A DNA stretch of 6,767 nucleotides from Sphingopyxis sp. (GTDB taxonomy: Bacteria; Pseudomonadota; Alphaproteobacteria; Sphingomonadales; Sphingomonadaceae). The stretch's first letter is position 1. Each line of letters opens with the position of its first letter. A program made the position numbers and the translations under genes. The notes beneath the pieces were generated by a model, which had not been told where the DNA came from, did no database searches, and worked only from the letters and a program-made list of their open reading frames with translations. The stretch is from the NCBI GenBank assembly GCA_012035435.1, contig JAAUPH010000133.1:1-6767 (forward strand), read 5' to 3'. Shown here one piece after another: positions 1-5,231 of this stretch.

Positions 1-2
1 AG

Positions 3-371
3 CTCACGCGCGAAGTGGCGCGCCGCTTCAACCACCTCTACGGCCGGGCCGCGGATTTCGAGCAGCAGGTCGCCGCCACGCTGGCCCGCCTTTCGAAGGA
101 CGACCAGCGCTACTTCGAGAAGCAGCGCAAGTCCTTCGGCGAAACTGGCACGGCCGAGGCGCTGGCCAAGGGCGAGGCGGTCGTAAAGAAGGCTGCCGCT
201 GCGGTGGAGGGTTGGACACCGGCCCAGACCGAGCTGCTGCTGGGCCACCTGAAGGGCAGCGGCCGATCGATCCTGAGCGAGCCGCAGGCGCTGCACACCG
301 AGGTGCTGCGCCTGCCCGGCACCGACGGCGCGAAGATGAGCAAGAGCTATGGCAACGCCGTGCTGATGCGC
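3..371 (+). pseudogene. trpS: Tryptophanyl-tRNA synthetase, internal fragment
   Basis: TrpRS is a class I synthetase that charges tRNA-Trp. The fragment opens with TREVARRFNHLYGR, close to the TREIARRFNxLYGRE segment of the long, insertion-bearing TrpRS form found in many proteobacteria. It continues through the charged helical insertion and the 'EPQALHTEVLRLPGTDG' stretch into the class I signature loop AKMSKSYGN (bases 330-356). Homology appears to end at about residue 119 (VLMR), where a normal TrpRS would continue with roughly REDPxxV and the C-terminal anticodon-binding region. The 5' part lies outside the window and the 3' part is missing. The frame then runs straight into acyl-CoA dehydrogenase sequence. 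Recognition of the family is secure. The exact breakpoint is good to a few codons. Confidence 0.85.
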
Positions 372-1157
372 CTCTCCGAACTCATCGCCGACAGCGAATT
401 CGGCGACGCGGCGCTCGACGACGATTCCCTGACCATGATCCGCGAGCAGTTCCGCCGCTTCGCCGACGATCATCGCGACGATGCCCATGAGTGGCACCGG
501 CAGGACGCCTACATCCCGATGTCGGTGATCGAGGCTTTGGCGGAGCTCGGCATCTTCGGCCTGACCGTGCCGGAGAGTTACGGCGGGCTCGGGCTCGGCA
601 AGCTGGCGATGTGCGTGGTGACGGAAGAGCTGTCGCGCGGCTATATCGGCCTCGGCTCACTCGGCACCCGCAGCGAGATTGCCGCGGAACTGATCCGCCT
701 CGGCGGCACCGAGGCGCAGAAACTGAAATGGCTGCCCAGGCTGGCCTCGGGCGAAATCCTGCCGACGGCCGTGTTCACCGAGCCTGGCACCGGCTCCGAT
801 CTCGGCAGCCTGCGCACCCGCGCCGTCAAGACCGCCGATGGCTACGAAGTGACCGGCAACAAGACCTGGATCACCCACGCTGCGCGCACCCATGTGATGA
901 CCCTTCTCGCCCGCACCGACCCGGCCACGACCGATTATCGCGGCGGGGTGGCAAGTGCCCGAACCTTGGCGCAGCTTGGTCTGCCGCGGCTGTCGCATTG
1001 CCCCGACATCGTCGTTGAACTCATCGAAAGCGACCGCGAGCCCGGCGGCATTGGCGAGCTTGCCGTGCCCGTCGTCGGCCCCGCCATTGCCAATGCGCTA
1101 TTTGCCGGATCCGGCCAGCGTATTCGCCGCCTGCCCCTTGCACCGGATAAAACATGA
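3..1157 (+). CDS. Chimeric open frame: TrpRS / acyl-CoA dehydrogenase / molybdopterin oxidoreductase fragments
   Basis: The frame is open from the window edge (codons from base 3 read LTREVARRFNH) to a TGA at 1155-1157. The GTG at 15 lies inside family-conserved sequence, so it is not a real start and the gene is cut by the window edge. The product would join three unrelated enzyme pieces, described separately below. With residue 1 at base 15, TrpRS covers residues 1 to about 119, an acyl-CoA dehydrogenase about 120-310, and the C-terminus of a molybdenum-hydroxylase large subunit 311-380. None of the three is complete. The TrpRS piece lacks most of the Rossmann fold and the anticodon-binding domain, the dehydrogenase lacks its catalytic C-terminal domain, and the oxidoreductase lacks nearly everything. 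A functional fusion is very unlikely. An automatic annotation would probably name it acyl-CoA dehydrogenase. The ORF is certain; its biological reality is doubtful. Confidence 0.6.
   Translation, partial: LTREVARRFNHLYGRAADFEQQVAATLARLSKDDQRYFEKQRKSFGETGTAEALAKGEAVVKKAAAAVEGWTPAQTELLLGHLKGSGRSILSEPQALHTEVLRLPGTDGAKMSKSYGNAVLMRLSELIADSEFGDAALDDDSLTMIREQFRRFADDHRDDAHEWHRQDAYIPMSVIEALAELGIFGLTVPESYGGLGLGKLAMCVVTEELSRGYIGLGSLGTRSEIAAELIRLGGTEAQKLKWLPRLASGEILPTAVFTEPGTGSDLGSLRTRAVKTADGYEVTGNKTWITHAARTHVMTLLARTDPATTDYRGGVASARTLAQLGLPRLSHCPDIVVELIESDREPGGIGELAVPVVGPAIANALFAGSGQRIRRLPLAPDKT
372..944 (+). pseudogene. Acyl-CoA dehydrogenase, N-terminal and middle fragment
   Basis: Acyl-CoA dehydrogenases are FAD enzymes that introduce the alpha-beta double bond in acyl-CoA beta-oxidation and related pathways. 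This piece begins near 'LSELIADSEFGDAALDDDS' and includes the helical N-terminal domain (EQFRRFADDH; ALAELGIFGLTVPESYGGLG; EELSRGYIGLGSLGTR). It also includes the middle beta-domain signature TAVFTEPGTGSDLGS, which contributes to FAD and substrate binding, followed by VTGNKTWITHAARTHVMTLL. It stops at TDPATTDYRG, just where the family normally continues with LSMF-type sequence. The whole C-terminal helical domain, with the catalytic Glu and much of the FAD contact surface, is absent. The 5' end is cut too: the related sphingomonad proteins I recall are about 550 residues, with a long N-terminal region missing here. The family is certain; the fragment cannot be active. Confidence 0.9.
945..1157 (+). 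pseudogene. Molybdopterin-binding oxidoreductase large subunit (IorB/xanthine dehydrogenase family), C-terminal fragment
   Basis: About 70 residues resemble the very C-terminus of aldehyde/isoquinoline oxidoreductase large subunits, which carry the Mo-molybdopterin cofactor. The pattern 'LPRLSHCPDIVVELIESD..PGGIGELAVPVVGPAIANALFAGSGQRIRRLPL' (shown with a gap) contains the conserved PGGIGE loop, with the Glu that acts as general base in this family. The P-A-I-A-N-A-L-F helix and the terminal R-R-L-P-L strand follow. Its TGA overlaps the hemH ATG as ATGA at 1154-1157, typical of translational coupling, so this fragment and hemH are probably native neighbours. The rest of the gene has been replaced upstream by unrelated sequence. 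The family call is good, but the exact subfamily (IorB, CO-dehydrogenase-like or xanthine dehydrogenase) cannot be resolved from so short a tail. Confidence 0.75.
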
Positions 1158-2161
1158 CCATCCCCCTCCCGACCGATCATCCGCCCATTTTCCAGCCGCG
1201 CATTGGCGTGCTACTGGTCAATCTGGGCACCCCTGACGCGCCGACGACCGATGCGGTGCGCCGCTACCTCAAAGAATTTTTATCCGACCGGCGCGTCGTC
1301 GAGATTCCCCCGATCCTCTGGCAACCGATCTTGCGCGGCATCATTCTGAACACGCGGCCCAAGAAATCGGCGCATGCCTATGCGCAGGTGTGGACTGATC
1401 AAGGTTCGCCGCTCGCCGCCATCACTGCGCGGCAAGCGGTGGCGCTGCAAACGCGGTTCGGCGATGCGGCGATGGTCCGCTATGCGATGCGCTATGGCAA
1501 TCCGGCGATTGACAAAGTGCTCGATGAGATGATGGCAGCCGGGTGCCGCCGTATCCTTATCGCGCCGCTCTATCCGCAATATTGCGGGGCGACGACGGCG
1601 ACGGTGACCGATGCCGTCTATGCGTATCTGGCGACGCTGCGCTGGCAACCCTCGCTGCGCACACTACCTCCCTATCATGATGATCCCGGATATATCAATG
1701 CACTGAAGGCGTCGGTAGAGACGCAGCTGGCTGCGCTCGATTTCGTGCCCGATGTGCTGCTCGCCAGTTTTCACGGCATGCCCGAACGCACGCTGATGCT
1801 GGGCGATCCCTATCATTGCCAGTGCGTGAAAACCGCGCGGCTATTGTCCGAGGCGATGGGGCGACCCGTTGAAGTGTCGTTTCAGTCGCGCTTTGGCCGC
1901 GCCAAATGGCTGGATCCGGCTACCGATGCCACGATCGAACGGCTGGCGGGTGAGGGTGTGAGGCGGCTGGCCATCATTGCGCCGGGGTTCAGCGCCGATT
2001 GTCTGGAAACGCTGGAAGAATTGGCGATGCAGGGCCGCGATAGCTTTGTGGAAGGCGGAGGTGAGCATTTTGCCTATCTTCCCTGCCTGAATGACGGGGA
2101 GCCCGGCATGGATATGCTCGAAACGCTGGTCCGGCGGGAAGTTTCAGGTTGGCTAACCTGA
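1154..2161 (+). CDS. hemH: Ferrochelatase
   Basis: This enzyme inserts Fe2+ into protoporphyrin IX, the last step of the protoporphyrin-dependent haem pathway, in the cytoplasm or at the inner membrane face. The 335-residue length is normal for a bacterial HemH. Family landmarks run in order: GVLLVNLGTPD (18-28), YLKEFLSDRRV (38-48), GSPL (84-87), MRYGNP (112-117), APLYPQYCGATTATV (137-151), the SFHGMP motif with the metal-binding or catalytic His207, and GFSADCLETLEE with the conserved Glu285. The HCQC motif gives Cys222 and Cys224, and other cysteines are at 131, 144, 283 and 311. Several bacterial ferrochelatases hold a [2Fe-2S] cluster, but I cannot assign ligands here. The ATG overlaps the preceding TGA (ATGA), suggesting translation coupled to the upstream molybdoenzyme tail. 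The stop codon lies inside a small hairpin. Confidence 0.97.
   Translation: MTIPLPTDHPPIFQPRIGVLLVNLGTPDAPTTDAVRRYLKEFLSDRRVVEIPPILWQPILRGIILNTRPKKSAHAYAQVWTDQGSPLAAITARQAVALQTRFGDAAMVRYAMRYGNPAIDKVLDEMMAAGCRRILIAPLYPQYCGATTATVTDAVYAYLATLRWQPSLRTLPPYHDDPGYINALKASVETQLAALDFVPDVLLASFHGMPERTLMLGDPYHCQCVKTARLLSEAMGRPVEVSFQSRFGRAKWLDPATDATIERLAGEGVRRLAIIAPGFSADCLETLEELAMQGRDSFVEGGGEHFAYLPCLNDGEPGMDMLETLVRREVSGWLT
2144..2161 (+). other. Perfect inverted repeat over the hemH stop codon
   Basis: TCAGGTT-GGCT-AACCTGA forms a perfect 7-bp stem with a 4-nt loop and contains the last hemH codons and the TGA. No T-run follows, so it is not a convincing intrinsic terminator. It might affect ribosome release or mRNA 3'-end stability before the next gene, whose start is 55 bp downstream. 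It could also be a chance palindrome constrained by coding sequence. Confidence 0.4.
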
Positions 2162-2197
2162 CGTCAACCTTCTGCGGCTAGGCCTTTGGCTTGAACC

Positions 2198-2204
2198 AGA
2201 GGAA
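2198..2204 (+). promoter_or_regulatory. Ribosome binding site deciding the start of the membrane protein
   Basis: AGAGGAA is the only purine-rich Shine-Dalgarno-like element between hemH and the next gene. The spacing is zero to the GTG at 2205 and 12 nt to the ATG at 2217, so it favours the ATG. The spacing is at the long end of normal. Confidence 0.5.
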
Positions 2205-2216
2205 GTGGCCCAGATT

Positions 2217-3236
2217 ATGACGGATATCCTAACCCAGCTTAACCCGGCGGCATGGTCGGCGATCATCGTCCTGATCGCTCTGTCCTTTCTGGGGGTGATC
2301 ATATTGCGGCTGATCAAGGCCGGCAAAGCAAAGAACCCCGGCGATCTGGTCAAGGTGGCACGCGAGCGCGCTGCGGCGTCCAAAGCGGGGAAGGCAGCCA
2401 TGAAGCAGGCCGAGGCCGCGATAGCCGAACCCATCGCTTCGAGCCGCCTGTCGCGCATCGGCGCGCGGGGCGACTACGCCGAGCCGGTCTCCGAAGTGGT
2501 CGAATCTGTGGAAGCTGAAGCGGAACCGTTGGCTGAGGCGGCTGAACCTGTTGAAGCTAGGGTCGAGCCAACAAAAGCTTTGGAAGTCACCATCGACTAT
2601 AGTCCAGCCGTCGAAGCGCATGTACCGGTTATCGCGGAAGAAGCGCTGACGGACGATCAATCAACCGAATTCGCTCACAAAGAATTTGCCGACGAATGGG
2701 TTACGGACGAAGCTGAGGCGGACGATGAGCAGGACGACGAGCCAGCCCATGCAACCGCCCAATTCGACTTTGCCGATCCGGCGCATCATCCGCAGAATTG
2801 GGATGAACTGGTTGCGGTTATCAATGTGCTCGATCAGGCCATTCGCCGCCCCTGGACCGAGGATCTGCTGACCCTGCAGCTCAGTAAGGACCAGCTTGCC
2901 GCAAGCGCTGCGGGCGACGAGGCCATGACGTTGGCCCTGTCACGCCAGCTGGCCGCCACCGATCTCGCCCGCACGATCAACAGTGCCGCGCGCGAGCAGG
3001 CCGCCGAAGTTGTCGCCGTGGTGCGCGAATTCGCGCATCAGGCGCCTTTCTCCGCCGACGAATGCGCCGCGGTCATGGGCGGCCTTGGCGAAATTGAGTG
3101 GATGGCGCTGATCCACCGCGGCGACATGTTGGAAAAGCGCACCCTGCCCCTGACCGTCAGCGATCCCGAAGCTCCGCTGTGGGTAGAGGCGGCGCGGGTT
3201 GCCGCAGACCAGCTGCGCCGGGACATCGCCGCCTGA
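2217..3236 (+). CDS. Single-pass membrane protein with acidic linker, function unknown
   Basis: I do not recognise a family. The 339-residue protein starts with a short N-terminus and one hydrophobic segment (residues about 12-32, AWSAIIVLIALSFLGVIILRL). A basic stretch (31-58, rich in K/R) follows, consistent with an N-out/C-in anchor. Residues about 88-185 form a low-complexity linker rich in Glu, Ala and Asp, with E-x-A-E-P-style repeats, probably disordered. Residues about 193-339 look like a compact helical cytoplasmic domain (NWDELVAVINVLDQAIRRPW... EIEWMALIHRGDMLE). The layout recalls bitopic scaffold or adaptor proteins such as ZipA, but no ZipA homology is seen. I chose the ATG at 2217 because AGAGGAA (2198-2204) sits 12 nt upstream of it. 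The in-frame GTG at 2205 directly abuts that sequence and would add only four residues. It lies downstream of hemH on the same strand. Confidence 0.8.
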   Translation: MTDILTQLNPAAWSAIIVLIALSFLGVIILRLIKAGKAKNPGDLVKVARERAAASKAGKAAMKQAEAAIAEPIASSRLSRIGARGDYAEPVSEVVESVEAEAEPLAEAAEPVEARVEPTKALEVTIDYSPAVEAHVPVIAEEALTDDQSTEFAHKEFADEWVTDEAEADDEQDDEPAHATAQFDFADPAHHPQNWDELVAVINVLDQAIRRPWTEDLLTLQLSKDQLAASAAGDEAMTLALSRQLAATDLARTINSAAREQAAEVVAVVREFAHQAPFSADECAAVMGGLGEIEWMALIHRGDMLEKRTLPLTVSDPEAPLWVEAARVAADQLRRDIAA

Positions 3237-3254
3237 CCCAATGAATAGCTATGC

Positions 3255-3274
3255 AGTTGACGTTCCGGTCAACT
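3255..3274 (+). promoter_or_regulatory. Palindrome upstream of phaB, candidate operator
   Basis: AGTTGAC-GTTCCG-GTCAACT is a perfect 7-bp inverted repeat with a 6-nt centre, 58 bp before the phaB ATG, in the 96-bp gap after the membrane-protein gene. Allowing one extra T on the right arm, the symmetry extends to GCA/TGC. A dyad of this size fits a dimeric repressor site, and TTGACG at 3257-3262 could double as a -35 element, although no good -10 box stands at the right distance. PHA genes are often controlled by PhaR-type repressors, but I cannot match this to a known PhaR site. The function is inferred. Confidence 0.4.
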
Positions 3275-3332
3275 TGCGGCGGCCCCACGCTCCCGATAGT
3301 CAGGCAAAAAGCCAGCACGGGAGAGCTTATTC

Positions 3333-4055
3333 ATGGCACGTATTGCAATCGTCACCGGCGGCAGCCGGGGGATCGGGGAAGCCATCAGTCTGGCGCTGAA
3401 GGATATGGGCGTCACGGTCGTCGCCAACTATGCAGGAAATGACGCAAAGGCTGCTGAGTTCAGCGCGCGGACCGGCATCAAGGCCTATAAATGGGATGTT
3501 GGCGACCATGCAGCCTGCCTGGAGGGCTGCGCCCGCGTCGCGGCCGAGGTCGGCCCGGTCGATATCGTAGTCAACAATGCTGGTATCACCCGCGACGGCA
3601 CGCTTGCCAAGATGAGCTACGATGATTGGCATGACGTAATGCGTATCAACTTAGGCGGTTGTTTCAACATGGCGAAGGCCTGTTTTCCGGGCATGATCGA
3701 GCGCGGCTGGGGGCGCATCGTCAACATCGGGTCGATCAACGGCCAGGCCGGGCAATATGGCCAAGTCAATTATGCCGCCGCCAAATCGGGCATCCACGGC
3801 TTTACCAAGGCGCTGGCGCAGGAAGGCGCCAAGAAGGGCGTGACCGTGAACGCCATCGCGCCGGGCTATATCGACACCGATATGGTCGCCGCAGTGCCGC
3901 CGCAGGTGCTGGAAAAGATTGTTGCCAAAATCCCGGTCGGACGATTGGGCGATGCAACTGAAATTGCGCGCGGCGTGGCGTTCCTGTGCAGCGACCAGGC
4001 TGGATTCGTAACCGGATCGACGCTGAGCATCAACGGCGGTCAGCATATGTATTGA
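3333..4055 (+). CDS. phaB: Acetoacetyl-CoA reductase (NADPH-dependent, SDR family)
   Basis: PhaB reduces acetoacetyl-CoA to (R)-3-hydroxybutyryl-CoA, the precursor for polyhydroxybutyrate synthase. The 240-residue protein is a classical short-chain dehydrogenase. It has the cofactor glycine motif TGGSRGIG (8-15), NNAG (81-84) and the catalytic tetrad Asn106, Ser134 (NIGSING), Tyr147 and Lys151 (YAAAK). SDR features follow as VNAIAPGYIDTDM and PVGRLGDATEIA. The ending LSINGGQHMY and the segment GQYGQVNYAAAKSGIHGFTKALAQE (shown only as a landmark, 141-165) are typical of PhaB rather than FabG, although FabG-like activity cannot be excluded. GGGAG (3319-3323) gives a good ribosome site 9 nt before the ATG. 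The thiolase (phaA) and synthase (phaC) are not in the window. Hairpin 4066-4089 closes the unit. Confidence 0.9.
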   Translation: MARIAIVTGGSRGIGEAISLALKDMGVTVVANYAGNDAKAAEFSARTGIKAYKWDVGDHAACLEGCARVAAEVGPVDIVVNNAGITRDGTLAKMSYDDWHDVMRINLGGCFNMAKACFPGMIERGWGRIVNIGSINGQAGQYGQVNYAAAKSGIHGFTKALAQEGAKKGVTVNAIAPGYIDTDMVAAVPPQVLEKIVAKIPVGRLGDATEIARGVAFLCSDQAGFVTGSTLSINGGQHMY

Positions 4056-4065
4056 ACATGATTGA

Positions 4066-4089
4066 GCCCCTCCCGCGAGCGGGAGGGGC
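4066..4089 (+). terminator. GC-rich hairpin between convergent genes, probable terminator or extragenic palindrome
   Basis: GCCCCTCCCG-CGAG-CGGGAGGGGC forms a perfect 10-bp stem with a tetraloop, 10 bp after the phaB stop. Only GTT follows on the plus strand and TCAAT on the minus strand, so the U-tract is weak both ways. Its position between the converging phaB and HTH genes suits a bidirectional transcription stop. From memory, the CCCCTCCCG/CGGGAGGGG core is a frequent extragenic palindrome in sphingomonad chromosomes, so it may be one copy of a dispersed repeat. A weaker pair, GGGGC (4096-4100) and GCCCC (4113-4117), lies just beyond it. Confidence 0.65.
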
Positions 4090-4126
4090 GTTAGAGGGGC
4101 ATGCTCTCATCTGCCCCCCTTACCGA

Positions 4127-4888
4127 TCAATCGATGATATATCCCACGACCCTCCATGCATCATCTTCCCACACCAGAGTCAGGGTTTCGGTAGCATCCG
4201 CCTTCGCGGCGAAACTCGTTTTAAAACGTATCATGTGATAGCCCTTGGGCGGCGCAGGCACGAATTCGGAGCTGACCAGTGCGCGCGATACCCGGGCGCC
4301 GAGTGGGACGCGGACGGTGCGGGAGGCCCTGGCCCATGTTTCCGCGCTGTTAAGCGCGCGGAACGACGCTCCGGTTGCCTGCCAGCTATTGTCCCAATCC
4401 CCGGCATCAACCATATCCAGCCAGCCGAGCGCAGATTGAGCCGCAGCACTTTCCGCTGCGGGTCGCGACGCCGCAGCTTCGGGCCGGGCTGGTGCGGGGA
4501 ACGAAATGGTGTCGCCGAGGGACGCGAGGGCGAGCAGTGCGAAACTTATTCCCATGATGATAGCTCCAACAACCCAGCCAAAGCGGCGTGGCGAAAGCCC
4601 GCCGCCGACTGGTGCTGCAGGCATTTCCTCTGGATAGCCGGCCGGTTCATCCCCCAAATCTTTGGAGACAGGCTTTTCAGGGTGATCGCTTTCGATCTCG
4701 CGGAGCAGGCGCGCAGCCTCGCGGCTGCTGGAGACCGCCATTTTCCGCCGTGCATCGCGCAGGCGTTCGTTGATCGTGTGGACCGACAAACCCAGATGCC
4801 GAGCCATGGATTTGGCATCATAGCCCTCAACCAGCAGGCGCAGGGTCAGCTTTTCCTTCTCGGTCAATGTCTGATAGCCTGATGCCAT
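4127..4888 (-). CDS. Membrane-tethered LuxR-type HTH regulator with DUF4019 domain
   Basis: The N-terminus (residues about 5-62) is a LuxR/GerE helix-turn-helix: LTEKEKLTLRLLVEGYDAKSMA (shown as landmark, 8-29), then HLGLSVHTINERLRDARRKM (31-50), including the recognition helix VHTINERL. A flexible acidic/proline linker follows, then one transmembrane segment (about 104-124, FGWVVGAIIMGISFALLALAS) and an Ala/Pro spacer. The C-terminal domain (about 142-253) fits DUF4019: GWLDMVDAGDWDNSWQATG, a VRxPLGxxxSR pattern and a closing WRVVGYIID. The topology is DNA-binding domain in the cytoplasm and DUF4019 in the periplasm, a ToxR-like one-component layout. DUF4019 ligands are unknown. The start is the ATG at 4888, with a weak AGGCGG-like ribosome site 4 nt upstream. 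The gene is convergent with phaB and divergent from the RHH gene. Family assignment is confident; the target genes are unknown. Confidence 0.88.
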   Translation of the reverse strand: MASGYQTLTEKEKLTLRLLVEGYDAKSMARHLGLSVHTINERLRDARRKMAVSSSREAARLLREIESDHPEKPVSKDLGDEPAGYPEEMPAAPVGGGLSPRRFGWVVGAIIMGISFALLALASLGDTISFPAPARPEAAASRPAAESAAAQSALGWLDMVDAGDWDNSWQATGASFRALNSAETWARASRTVRVPLGARVSRALVSSEFVPAPPKGYHMIRFKTSFAAKADATETLTLVWEDDAWRVVGYIID

Positions 4889-5000
4889 GGGGCCGCCTGT
4901 GTCCGCGCGTGAATGGCCGATGGTCTAGGATGCGCCCAAGGTCGCTGCCACCCCAAATAAATCGTATCTCCACCGCCGCACCGCATTATAGGATGGCGGA
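4889..5000. promoter_or_regulatory. Divergent intergenic promoter region
   Basis: This 112-bp gap separates the start codons of the minus-strand HTH-DUF4019 gene and the plus-strand RHH gene and must hold signals for both. On the minus strand, 4990-4985 reads TATAAT, a perfect -10 hexamer, which would give a leader of roughly 90 nt for the HTH gene. No TTGACA-like -35 lies at 16-18 bp from it, so the call is tentative. On the plus strand, AGGA (4990-4993) is a ribosome site 7 nt before the RHH ATG and overlaps the TATAAT. Binding of either encoded regulator here is plausible but not shown. Confidence 0.35.
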
Positions 5001-5231
5001 ATGGCACGCCCCCTCCACCCGCCCATCAAACGCAGCGTCACCATAGCCGGGCATCCGACGTCGATCAGTTTGGAACCTGTATTCTGGGACGCGCTGGAGG
5101 CGGCGGCGGCAGAGGCGGCACTGCCCGTAAATGCGCTGGTGGCGAATATCGATGTCGAGCGGATGGCAGCGGACACTCCGCCCAACCTCACTTCGGCTAT
5201 CCGCCAGTGGCTGTGGTCGCGGCGCGGGTGA
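5001..5231 (+). CDS. Small ribbon-helix-helix domain protein
   Basis: The 76-residue protein matches the RHH_4 type of ribbon-helix-helix protein common in alphaproteobacteria. KRSVTIAGHPTSISLEP (10-26) forms the beta ribbon, FWDALEAAAAEA (28-39) the first helix, and LPVNALVANID (41-51) the turn and second helix. NLTSAIRQWL follows near the end. RHH proteins bind DNA as dimers through the paired ribbons. The RHH_4 group is poorly characterised and usually annotated only by domain. The length is normal for the family. The ATG at 5001 has AGGA 7 nt upstream. The gene is divergent from the HTH-DUF4019 regulator, and its last 35 bp overlap the 3' end of the opposing ATP-grasp gene. The domain is confident; DNA target and role are unknown. 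Confidence 0.85.
   Translation: MARPLHPPIKRSVTIAGHPTSISLEPVFWDALEAAAAEAALPVNALVANIDVERMAADTPPNLTSAIRQWLWSRRG

Noticed and set aside
15..17. GTG at 15 as a true start of the first gene
   Set aside because: Codons upstream to base 3 continue TrpRS-like sequence (LTRE), so the gene is simply cut by the window edge.
2144..2161. Intrinsic terminator after hemH
   Set aside because: The stem is only 7 bp and is followed by no T-run, so transcription may continue into the next gene.
2205..2207. GTG at 2205 as start of the membrane protein
   Set aside because: It directly abuts the AGAGGAA element with no spacer. The ATG at 2217 has workable spacing and loses only four residues.
3986..4882. Plus-strand open frame of about 298 codons opposite the HTH-DUF4019 gene
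   Set aside because: The minus-strand protein has clear HTH, membrane and DUF4019 features. The plus frame has none and begins inside phaB.
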